Below, piece by piece: positions 23,101 through 32,357 of a stretch of 64,000 nucleotides of DNA (position 1 is its first letter; each line of letters begins with the position of its first letter). The position numbers and the translations under genes are program-made. This DNA is from Nigrospora sphaerica (lineage: Eukaryota; Ascomycota; Sordariomycetes; Amphisphaeriales; Apiosporaceae): contig JAGVVL010000018.1 of assembly GCA_018287875.1 (NCBI GenBank), forward strand, positions 62,001-126,000. The letters run 5' to 3'. The notes under the pieces were generated by a model, which was given only the letters and a program-made list of their open reading frames with translations, ran no database searches and was not told where the DNA came from.

Positions 23101-24171
23101 CACTCAGAGCCCGTGTACTCGCCGGCGTGGAGCGTTGTTTCGGCGCCCATCGTCCCGTTGAAGGTACCTGTGCAATTTTTCACCTCTGCTGTGGCCTCGA
23201 CGGCTGCGCTCCTGGACGCCCCCGTCGATCCATGCAGGCCCCTCCATGTATCTTGGGTCTTCCGTTGCTTCCTGCCGCAGGGATGGCAAACACGGACTTT
23301 TCCGAGTTCGGTCGGTGAGCATTACGCGTACCTGGGTCACCCTATCCATCCGAGGGACGTACCTTTCCTCTTCTTTCGGGAGAGTGGTATGCCCTGCCTG
23401 CATGTATCACAATCCCCTCCCCGACATGTAATCCCCCACTTATGAGAGCGTAACAGCTCCCGCATCGCGAGGAGCCTTCTTTGGGCACCGTCGGCTCTGT
23501 CTCTTTACCTGCCAACCACATAAAGATTGGGGGGGGGAGCCAACAGAAACCAGCTAGCGACCGAAGAGGATCCGTTGGGGCCCATCAGCCAGAGCGTACA
23601 AGTTGGGCGGGCTTACTTGCGGGATTTACTTGGCCATGTAATTTTGAACTTTACTGGGAAAAATTCCCTGCGTAAATTGGCTTATTCGCCATTTCTCTGT
23701 GCTTTGGACGGCGAAAGATGCCGTCCTTCCTCTGTGGTTCTTGGCGCGCGGCCCTGCCATTCCATATTGTCCATCGTTCCATCGGCAGCAGGGATTAGCA
23801 CTCGTTCTCGATACGGAAGAACACGCGTCCCTCCGTTCTGTCCCTCCCGTCACCTAAGAAAGCCACTCCTAAGGTGTCGGTAGAGCAACAGTCCACCTCG
23901 TGTCATGGTTCACAGGTCACGTAGAAGCAGCAGTGCTGCAAGAACCTTAAAGAAACAGGTGTTGACGGAACCTTAAACCCTCCGCTATGGTTCAATCTAC
24001 CGCAAAATACTTGCACGATTGCGCCCTGCCGTTGCTTCCATTCCGTATCCTTGCCGCAACCCAACTCTCAAGGCTTTGTACCTGACCTGCTCTAGCGTAT
24101 TGTGTCCTCGCCGTTAAACGACGTCCTCAACCGAGACAATACGCCACTTTCCCGTCTTTGTGCTTTTAAGA
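20198..24171. other. Long intergenic stretch; degenerate GGGGCATCATGT repeats, no gene supported
   Basis: Nearly 4 kb with no convincing gene. At about 21765-21880 a short motif recurs in degenerate form (ATATCATGT, GGGCATCATGT, GGGGCATCATGT, GGGGCAT) at roughly 25-45-bp spacing. A 190-codon plus-strand frame at 22873-23445 and opposing minus-strand frames at 22794-23403 have no recognisable domains, so I do not call them genes. A run of nine G lies near 23529. Confidence 0.45.
20346..20351 (-). promoter_or_regulatory. Possible TATA box of the 287-aa secreted protein gene
   Basis: TATAAA on the minus strand, about 150 bp upstream of the ATG at 20197. Plausible spacing for a fungal promoter; not otherwise supported. 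Confidence 0.35.
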
Positions 24172-24525
24172 CTACGTCTCCCTGTTAGTGCCACTTCCCC
24201 AGCGGAGTCGAGAAGGACCTGCGTACGGGTGACAACTGATTCCATTATTGGCGCCGTAAACCAGGAACGTGTTACTTGGCGCTTCAAACCCGTGGTTGCA
24301 CTTGATGTTGACGTCAGTAAACGCCCAGACGGCCTTCGTCGCCGGCACGTCAATGACCTGCATGCTCTTGGCGTCGAAGTCGGGGGGCATTTCCTCGGGC
24401 TGTCGGCAGGGCGCCTGGTCCTCGATGTAGTAGTACTCTCCAACGCAGTCATCCTCGGCGTACAGGGCGACCTGCCAGGCTTTCGCCATCGCGAAGCAGG
24501 CCGCGAGAAGGGTCAAAGTTTTCAT
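24172..24525 (-). CDS. Small secreted cysteine-containing protein, unknown function
   Basis: From the ATG at 24525 the frame encodes 117 residues. MKTLTLLAACFAMAKA is a signal peptide and the mature protein starts at about WQVALYAEDD. The mature region has four to five cysteines (DDCVGEYYY, APCRQPEE, IKCNHGF, ISCHPY), consistent with two disulfides. The size and the 'Trp-Val-x-Leu-Tyr...Cys' beginning suit small secreted fungal proteins. The longer open frame upstream of 24525 is 5' leader, because a TATA box lies within it. The 3' end is uncertain. A donor-like GTTGTC near 24235 and an acceptor CTAACAG near 24190 would replace the last residues with a tail ending GKWRIVSVEDVV at 24114. Function unknown; effector-like only by character. 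Confidence 0.62.
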   Translation of the reverse strand: MKTLTLLAACFAMAKAWQVALYAEDDCVGEYYYIEDQAPCRQPEEMPPDFDAKSMQVIDVPATKAVWAFTDVNIKCNHGFEAPSNTFLVYGANNGISCHPYAGPSRLRWGSGTNRET

Positions 24526-26961
24526 GGTGTAGTCGAGAAAGGAAGGAAGCGAGGCACTATAGTATGGAGAGTTGGAAGGAATTATGGCACTAATCTGGAA
24601 TGTTGGAAAGCGATGTAAATGAAAGAAGCATTGATGTGCCACGGAATTGCACATCTTTATAGCTAGAGGCTGGTGCCCTTGGTGTAAGAAAAGCAAGAGA
24701 CGTATACGGACTTGCCGCTTAACGTCAGTTAATGCCGGCTTCGCCCCTAGTTTAACGCTCAATGCCGAAGTCGAGCGACGCACATGATAGATGCTGCGAG
24801 GCTCGCCCGGGTCCGCTCCTCGATGAAGGATTGAAAATAAAGCTGCTATATTTGCCATATCCTCGGAAAGTGTAGAAGGGGGTGTATGAAGCGAATCTTC
24901 CGCGGGTAGCGCTTTACACTTGGAATTTAATTTACAAAGATAATATCCTTACGTGGCGAATCTTAGCGATTGTATTTAAGGAAGCGCGGGCAAAATACAT
25001 GCATGCGAACTTTAAAAAGCTAAGCGCTGAGTCTGCTACTGCCATAAACCTTCTAGAAACGACGCATAAGGTATGAATGGTGCACTATAAATAAATGGTC
25101 GCGCATTAGTGTGAAGAGGGAGATAGAACAATACCTAAGATAGACCTACATCGGCGTCGTCCTCCAAACTGATACCTTGTATGCCTTTTTACTTGGCCAC
25201 GCGTTAACATACCAAAATAACGTCACCTTTCTTTTTACCCTCCGGTATTTTATGCTGTTTTACAAAGAGTCCCAATTCATTGGGTGGACATCGCCTCGAT
25301 TTCCCACACCCTTCTTCATCTTGGAACATGCCTGTACCAGGGTGTCCGCTTGGGGCTCCGCCCTATGCTGGGCAGCGGGTTGTTCCAGCTGCCCGATAAC
25401 GGCGGTGCCGGAAAAGGACTTAGCCTTCGGCCCTGATGCCTTCTCAGGAGTAGCGCGGTCCACATTTACAGGGGAAGGTGTTCCGGCTGACTGGTCCTAT
25501 GTGGACTTCTGGCCTACGCCGCCAGCACCTTGATACCACCTGCCCATGCCCTGTATTCACTTTTGGGCACCGCGCCCGTATATCTTGCTCTTTCCGGTGT
25601 CGGATGCCGCCGTGCTGCGAGGGAGAAAGCTGTTTGTTTTGTCACTCAACCAGGACCAATTCGGGGACGAGATCGTCGACACTACGCTCTTTTTGTCACG
25701 CTTCCGCGCGCGCCATAGCGAAAGTGGCGGGGCGTGAAACGAAAGGTCCGTGCAAGCGCTGATCCGTGGAACGAAAGGTCCGTGCCGGAAATGCCCACGG
25801 GTAGTTCCGGCAGAGTGAGGCTTAAGCGACGTTTCCGTGAACGAGGCAGCACGCTTTTCACTTTCTTCACCCCACTCTGCGAAAGAACAGAGAAGCCACG
25901 ACGCCTGCGCTTCTGCAAGCCGTTTCCCGGTTACCGGCCCACCGCAGGCAATAAGAGGGGAGAAGATCGGGAAAGCGGGAGCAGGTTGCAACACTGGTTA
26001 ACTGCGGGGTCATATTCGTAGCGCCCCGTTAGCCATCCCGATCCCTTCTTTCTCGCCCGGGTTACAGCGGACGGCAACAAGCCCCGGCTTAGGCTGGCTT
26101 CCCGCAGAAAATGAATTAATAGTACGGTCTGATGAGTTTATCGGGCATGGACACGCAGACCGGCAGGTGGAGCGTTCTGATGTAAACCGAGGCTGTGGCT
26201 TGGACGAGACACGCAGCAGAGTAAACCAAGCCACTGCCTAGCACCCACCAAGTTGGGAGGGGCCGACACTCTATCAGCGACGGGGAGCCGAACGACGAGC
26301 GGGCAACTGTCCCTGGGAGAAGGCTGGAGGTGCAAAGTCTCCATCGCGCATTTCGAGTACCTCGAGTACATAGGGCCCCAAGCCGTCACCGTGCTACCCA
26401 ATTCGGGAGGCCTGCATCGTGGAAACGCCGCTCTAGCGGGCGCCTTTCGACACCGGCCTGCCCAACCAACAAACTACCTGGAGCCTATTATTATAGTGAC
26501 TGTTGCCGCTGTTTCCTCTCCGCTATTACACGCTAGCTAGTGATGAATATGTGATATGGATCGTGACCATTTTAATATGGATACCTCACTTCCGGTCGCG
26601 CGTGCTCTATCGGGTGTTGGGAGAAACGCGCTGCCATTACTAAGCAGCGCTCAGACCTCTTTCCGTTGGATGGAGTGAAGCACCAGCACAGAACACGTAC
26701 GAGCAAGCGAAGGAGTACAAGGTGGATGAAGTTTTTTTAGGGTAAACCCATGATGCAGCAGTGAAGAAAGTCGCTTGACTAAAGTAGGGGACAAGAAGAG
26801 AAGTATGTACACGAAGCCCCTGGAGAGGCAGATATATAGTCCCAGCCGTGCGACCCTTGCAATCGGTATTGCGACATGTACAAGTGAGGGAGGGTGCAAG
26901 TGGGTGAGGGTTCCCGGCCGAGGCCAGCGTGGGCGGCTTGATGGTTGGACGGATTCCCCGC
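24526..26961. other. Intergenic with a short orphan frame; no gene supported
   Basis: A 64-codon plus-strand frame at 24882-25076 (starts MYEANLPRVALYTWNLIYKD) in A+T-rich sequence looks like a protein fragment, possibly from a transposable element, but I cannot name it. Near 25735-25785 the phrase GAAACGAAAGGTCCGTGC is nearly repeated 33 bp later. The 26.6-26.9 kb part is the 3' flank of the xylanase gene. Nothing else recognised. Confidence 0.45.
24656..24661 (-). promoter_or_regulatory. Possible TATA box of the small secreted protein gene
   Basis: TATAAA on the minus strand about 131 bp upstream of the ATG at 24525. It supports using that ATG rather than the upstream in-frame one at 24858. 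Confidence 0.45.
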
Positions 26962-28096
26962 TTACAGGGCGTTGAGGAGGGTCTGGACGGCGGCCTTGGG
27001 GCGGTAGCTGGTATCGTACAGCAGGGGGCTGTCCTTGGAGCGCCAGCTCTCCTTGTCGGAGACGCCCCAGACGGTGATGCCCACGCACTTCTGGATCTGG
27101 AGGCAGGCGTTCATGACGGTGAGGTAGTCGTTGGCGGCGGCGCCGGCAATGTCGAGCTCGGTGATGGCGATCTCCTTGACGTTGGCGGCAGCGAGGGCCT
27201 GGAGGGCAGCGGGCACGCCCGAAGCCTTGTTCCAGCCGCTGGAGTTGGCCAGGTGAGACTGCGAGCCGATACCGTCGATGGGGATGCCCTGGGAGGATGC
27301 AGTTAGCAATGCGAGCGAACTCGGGCCCCACCGGGTGAGCTTCACATACCTGGGCGATCCACTTGTTCACGTGGGCGACCATGCCTTTGGTGAGCTTGGC
27401 ATAGTTGGCAATGTCGAGGTTGTAGTCGTTAATGTAGAGCTTGGCGTTGGGGTCGGCGGCGCGGGCGGCGCGGAAAGCGATGCCGACGAAGTCCTCGCCA
27501 AGGACGCGGCTGAAAACGGAGTCGCGCAGACTGCCGTCCTCGGCGAAGATCTCGTTCACCACGTCCCACTGCAGGATCTTGCCCTTGTAGTGCGTCACCT
27601 GGGAGGTAACGTGGTTCTGGATGACCTGCGTGAGGGTGTTGCGGTCCGTAATTTGCTGCACCCACTGCGGCAGCTGGCTGTGCCACAGGAGGGTGTGGCC
27701 GCGCACCAGCTTGCCGTTGCTCTGGGCCCAGCTGACGACCTTGTCGGCGTTGCCGAAGTTGAACTGGCCGCGCGAGGCTACGGTGGGTTAGTTTGACACT
27801 CGAGGGAGGCGCGTCGGGAGAGGGGGCCACTCACGCTCAATGGCGTCCCACTTCATGCTGTTCTCGCAGGTGACCTGGCCAAACTGGGCCTTGGCAATGT
27901 TCGTCAGCGCCGAGTTGCTGAGGTGGTAGTGGTCGATTTCGGTGCCGAAGTACAGCTTTCCCTTGGCCTTGAGGCCGGCGGTGAGGCTCTGGGCAGCCCG
28001 GGTCTCGAGCTCCGAGGCGGCGGGCGAGACAGGGGCAATGGCCATGGCGAGGGCCGAGGCGGGCGCGAGCGCCAGGACGAGGGCAGAAAAGTGCAT
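26962..28096 (-). CDS. GH10 endo-beta-1,4-xylanase, secreted
   Basis: Three exons in transcript order, 28096-27835, 27777-27350 and 27288-26962, give 338 residues. The introns are GTGAGT...CCGTAG and GTATGT...[24 protein letters not shown] is a signal peptide, and the enzyme has no carbohydrate-binding module. Hallmarks of family 10 are [28 protein letters not shown], the acid/base site WDVVNE (Glu about 163), and the nucleophile AITELDIAG (Glu about 274). [10 protein letters not shown] and [13 protein letters not shown] line the substrate cleft. It hydrolyses internal beta-1,4 bonds of xylan outside the cell. The length is normal for a single-domain fungal GH10. A TATA box and two GGCTAA motifs lie upstream, as expected for xylan-induced genes. 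The gene is intact despite sitting in a transposon-rich region. Confidence 0.94.
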
Positions 28097-28218
28097 GATG
28101 CTGTTGAGGGGCGAAACTGGTGAGCGAATGAGTGACTGGGAGCTGGGATTTGAGCGGTGGTCGGATACTGCAGCGTGGCCTGGAACATGAACCTGAAGGG
28201 AGGGCCGCGTCGGCGTGC

Positions 28219-28224
28219 TTTATA
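28219..28224 (-). promoter_or_regulatory. TATA box of the xylanase gene
   Basis: TATAAA on the minus strand, about 125 bp upstream of the xylanase ATG at 28096. Spacing is usual for highly expressed fungal secreted enzymes. Confidence 0.55.
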
Positions 28225-28560
28225 CCTGGCGCCGACGCCCCCCCGGGCCAGGGCCGCCCGTGGCGGCGCCAGGCAAGGGAATCGGCCGGGAGGCCACGAT
28301 CTGTCGTCGCTGGCAGGGGTGGTCAACGGATGGAATATTCTTCCGCCTCTGCCCCTCCGGACGGTGGACTTTGCACCTCTCGACACCTCTGAACCAGGCC
28401 AACGTCCGGCGCCCCAAACAGACTAGAGGCTCCAGGGGTCACGACCTGCTGCTTGTTTAGGCAAAGCGCCAGGCGGGTCTCGGGTCCTGTTCATCTACAC
28501 AGTACGCGACCCGGGGTCATGGTGCCCATCATTTAAAAATGATGTACGCTCGCCCTCCCT

Positions 28561-28566
28561 GGCTAA
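28561..28566 (+). promoter_or_regulatory. Candidate XlnR/Xyr1-type site (GGCTAA) upstream of the xylanase
   Basis: GGCTAA, the core recognised by fungal xylanase regulators, about 465 bp before the ATG. A six-base match is weak evidence on its own. Confidence 0.3.
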
Positions 28567-28832
28567 CGCTCGTCTTTCCATCTGCCGCCCCGTCAGCCAC
28601 GGTTATCTGATTTCCGGGTCGCTGGCCAAGTCCACGTATGAAGGGGCCTCGGGTCGAAAGCGGAGTTTCTCCTGACCCCCGGTCCCTGCCAGGAAAAAAG
28701 GCCACGAGTGACGAGGCTGGAAAGACTGGGTCCCAGCCACAGATCAAGGTCCGCCCACCCCGTTGTACTATATCTCCTGCTGCATTAGGCGCCAAGGCCG
28801 GGGACGGAGCCTCCTCCGCATCCGTATTCGGT

Positions 28833-28838
28833 TTAGCC
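28833..28838 (-). promoter_or_regulatory. Second candidate XlnR/Xyr1-type site upstream of the xylanase
   Basis: TTAGCC on the plus strand, so GGCTAA on the gene strand, about 740 bp before the ATG. Weak alone; the pair is mildly suggestive. Confidence 0.25.
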
Positions 28839-30429
28839 CCCGGCTCCTGCCACTCTTTTACCCCCCTATCTTTAATTGCCGCCCCCGGCTCTCGCCAAAG
28901 TGGGACCCCCGCCCACCTTTCCCAGTTCCAACTGGGCGAGGCTTCTACGTAGTAGACGCACACTCATGGGACTCGCGGGACATACACAAGGGCATGCAAG
29001 GGAGTCGCTCCCCTTTTCTGGTTCCGACCTTCTCTTTGTTCTTCTCCAAGACGATGATGCACTTCGTCCAATCACGTGCCGTTCCTATTAACCGCACTGG
29101 TTGGCACGCTAGGATGTGACCCTTGGCAAGGCGATTGGGCCGCCGGATCCGCTCAGGGGTGAGTGGGAACTAGCGCGGTGCACGCAAGACGACGTTTTTC
29201 ATGGCGTCCTGCGCCTCCCTCGATATTGAAGGGGGTGTTTAAGGTAAAGGGGATGAAGCGGCGAGGCTCGTGTTGGGCACTCACGGGATTGAAAATCGAA
29301 TAGGAGAGAGAGACGAGGAACCTACGGTCGCAGGTTTCCTGGTTACAGATTTAGTAGTCGGAAATATGGAAGGGGAAAATGGGAAGAAACTAGAAGGAGA
29401 CTATGAAGACTCGGCCGGCGAATGGGCGACGCCTTAGGCGACAAGGGCGTAATCGGAGTTCGGCATTTCCTGCCCCCTGCCCTATGCCAAATCTGGACAG
29501 CGGAGCGGGCAAAGGTAGTAGCAGTACGTAACATGCACCTGTGTTGATCTTCCAGATATAAGGGATGCCTCCTTCCGGGCCTGCCTCTTTCATGTACGGG
29601 GCCAAGTCCAGTAGGGAAGGCAAAAGGAAAGATATCACCGGGACCGCTTATTACAGTTGCCGCCCACTGCAGAAGAAGTAGGAATTTTGATCTGCGCCGG
29701 GGGTCAGCCTTGGAGGCCACGAAGGAGGGATATAACTTCATGGGATGATCGGGGGTTGGGATACGCGTGATCAGCAGCCAGGGGCTGGTGGGATCCAGGG
29801 GGGCGCAGACGTTCGAACCGTGCTTCCATTTGCCCGACGGGTGTGCATGGGCTGGGCGTTCGGGGCGGCGACGTTGACGTGTGGGGTAGAACATGACGAT
29901 GGAGGGAGCAGACGGTGCATCACGGTCCGTGTACCATATCCCGCTAAATTACCAGCGTTCGAGACGAGGGGTCGTAACGAAGCCTAAACCAGCATTCACC
30001 CTTCTCGAGCGCCGCAGAGGATCTCACATCTCTGCTGACGCTTCTCTTCTGCCGAACCCCTCTCGTCCGCATCTTTAAAGCAGTGTCTACTGGCGTAGCC
30101 AGACATATTCGTTTAACTCACTGGTCCTAACAAGCTTTTGGGGCGAGCGCCCTCATGCAGCCAAGGACTGAGGCTTTATCAAGCTTCGGATACTTTTCCT
30201 TAGTGTCTCTTGGCGCGAATTAGCGAAGAAGAAATGGCGGCCGAAGCGTTGTCGCCATCGCCCACGAAGCCAGCGTTACAACCGAGGAAGAAATACTCGA
30301 GATAGAGATGCGGAACCCATATAGTGCTCCCCTCTGCCGTTCAAGCCCCCTGTGACAGAATCCTCGGGCAGGATAACTATATTACGAATCATTCACCAAG
30401 TTCTTGTTTTAAACCGCTGATATGGAATA

Positions 30430-30471
30430 AGTTGGACTACCACCACTTGGGCCAATCCAGACTTGGGCCAC
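30430..30471 (+). repeat. Terminal inverted repeat (left) of Fot1-like element 2
   Basis: Starts AGTTGGACTACCACCACTTG. It matches the reverse complement of 32314-32355 with two mismatches, both transitions. Preceded by TA. Confidence 0.9.
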
Positions 30472-30537
30472 CACACCTATCATGAGACCCCTTAAGACGG
30501 TTTTTGGTGTTTTGCAGCCACAACCAGGCCTAATTAG

Positions 30538-32189
30538 CTAATACTTGACTTGTATCTCCTTAAGGACCTCCTCTATCTCATGGTCCCAATTATCTTCAAT
30601 TTGTCGTGTTTCCGACTGCCTATTTTGCTGCTGGCGCGCAAACCTCCGTGGGCGAACTTGGTCCGCTTCATCCCTCAGCTGATCCCTAGCTTGCGAGATG
30701 TCCTCTATATCAACAAACGCCTGTGGAGACTTAGGAAGGACTCGACGCTGTTTTCGAGGTCGCTGTCTCTCGAGTGCAGCTTTTAATTGCTCATTTTCCT
30801 GCTCGTAAGCAACGTTGCTGGCGGTAAGGATGTCAAAGGCCTTCTGCAGCTTCCAAAGGCCTCGGCGCTGCATTGCAGTCGCGAGCGCGCTATCCGCTGC
30901 TAACACACGAAGCCCTAATTCCTTCACTTGCCTGCTGTTCTTTGGAGTCTTAAGTTCGTTTTCGTTTAACGCTGCGCTTTAGTCTGGTGTTTTCGCGCGC
31001 TCCAGTTCTCCTGCAGTCTGCGTGTCCGCCTAGGTAGTGAGCCTGCTATTGAGAGGCTTGGAACGGTCTCTTAGAAAGATACCAGTTGCCTCCCAGCCTC
31101 TCAGGATCTTATCCATCGTTAGGGTTTCATTTCGGGCTCTTTTCTAAGCAGCCACGAACTCTGGCTTGCCGGTAACGGTAACCATCATAGAATAGCAGGT
31201 GGCACGCAAAATAGACCTGAACCTGCGCTTCAACGCTGAGAATGGGCCGATGTTAAGGGGCTGGAGGATTTGTGAGCAGTGCGCTAGGAGGAAATTAAGC
31301 TAGACTCGCGTTTGGAGACATTCCAGGAGGAAAGGCTCGTTAATGTAGCTGTTATAGCCGTCGATGATAAGGTGACGCCACTGGCGATAGTTTTGAGGCT
31401 TCGTCTGAGGGAGGAACACCTCACGTAGCCAACGCAGCGCTATCTCGTTACTTAACCAGCCAGAACCGCTAAAGGCGAACCTCTAAGACTTAAGGTTATC
31501 ATCTCCTAGCATCTCCTCCTTAAACCACTGCTGCTAGACGTTTTTACCTCCGAAGATAACCAAGGGGAAAAGCGCTCTGCTATCTCCAGCTACGCACTCC
31601 ACGATAGTCACCCACTCTCTATTTAGGGGGTCCTTAATAAGGACCTCCTTAAACTTAGAGGGTCCGATGACAAGGGGAGCGTCTCCAATTCCGATCTGGG
31701 ACCCTATCTCGTCGGCGTTATAAGTGTGAGCTGGAGGGATGGCTGATATTAAGGGGTCATCCAACTGTTAGAAGAACTCCTCGATATTTATTGAACAAGC
31801 TGCGTTAGCGCGCCGCCAGTTATAGCGGACGCTACGCAAGGTCTTCAACTTTGGATAACGCTTTAGGAAGCGCTGGATCCAGTGTTTTCCGAAGGTCTCA
31901 GGTCCTCCAGACGCTCGAGAGATCCTCAAAGCATACATCGTGAACCTTAAGTGAGGCGGCGCGTAGCCTAACTTGGTCTGCGTCTTAACCCAGCGCACCA
32001 GATAAGCTTCCTGGCGCGGTGAAAGGTTCTGTTGCTTTTCGTGAGCCTCACGAACGGTCCGTCCACCGTCAATATGGCGTTGAAGTGTGGACCTAGGGAT
32101 GAGTGTTGCTTAGCAGCTGAGCGGACGGAGGCGCCGTCCTTCGTGGCACAAATAGCAGCACGCAGCTTTTTTTCCCGATCGGTGGCCAT
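30538..32189 (-). pseudogene. Pogo/Fot1-type DDE transposase, broken by stops
   Basis: Read from the ATG at 32189 (MATDREKKLRAAICATKDG). The N-terminal psq-type helix-turn-helix reads GASVRSAAKQ. The CENP-B-like HTH region follows with KHWIQRFLKRYPKLKT. The DDE domain is visible: TYNADEIGSQIG carries the first Asp (normally NxDE), and HLIIDGYNSYINEPF replaces the usual DGHGSH block, so the His is lost. HCSQILQPLNIGPFSALKR follows. The C-terminus has a long charged coiled coil (KLQKAFDILTASNVAYEQEN) ending near 30538. Stops near 31765 and 31533, and several downstream, fit CAA/CAG-to-stop changes. A 36-residue region after the first helix has shifted frame. Not functional. Confidence 0.85.
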
Positions 32190-32313
32190 ATCAGAAGATG
32201 CACAATTGAAAGGCGATGACAATGGTCTAATTAATCTATCTATTGGTGTTTTGGTTGTTATTATATCCATGGTTGAAGTTGTTGGCGATGAGGAGGATGA
32301 GCTGACTTTGTTG

Positions 32314-32355
32314 GTGGTCCAAGTCTGGGTTGGCCCAAGTGGTGGTAGTCCAACT
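32314..32355 (-). repeat. Terminal inverted repeat (right) of Fot1-like element 2
   Basis: Reverse complement begins AGTTGGACTACCACCACTTG. Followed by TA at 32356-32357. Confidence 0.9.
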
Positions 32356-32357
32356 TA

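Larger units (their letters stand above)
28097..30427. other. Xylanase upstream region and intergenic DNA
   Basis: The first part holds the xylanase leader, TATA box and candidate regulatory sites. Beyond about 29.1 kb I see only overlapping short frames without motifs, for example at 29343-29894. No gene supported. Confidence 0.5.
30428..32357 (-). mobile_element. Fot1-like (pogo) DNA transposon 2, structurally complete, decayed
   Basis: TA duplications at 30428-30429 and 32356-32357 bound a 1,926-bp element. It has 42-bp inverted repeats at 30430-30471 and 32314-32355, beginning AGTTGGACTACCACCACTTG and differing at only two sites. The size, inverted-repeat length and TA target match the Fot1 group. 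It encodes a pogo-type transposase on the minus strand with several premature stops. The inverted repeats are unlike those of element 1, so this is a different family. It may still be cut and moved by an active relative because the ends are intact. Confidence 0.9.

Noticed and set aside
22873..23445. 190-codon plus-strand frame
   Set aside because: No domain, no signal peptide, and competing frames on the other strand; not enough to call a gene.
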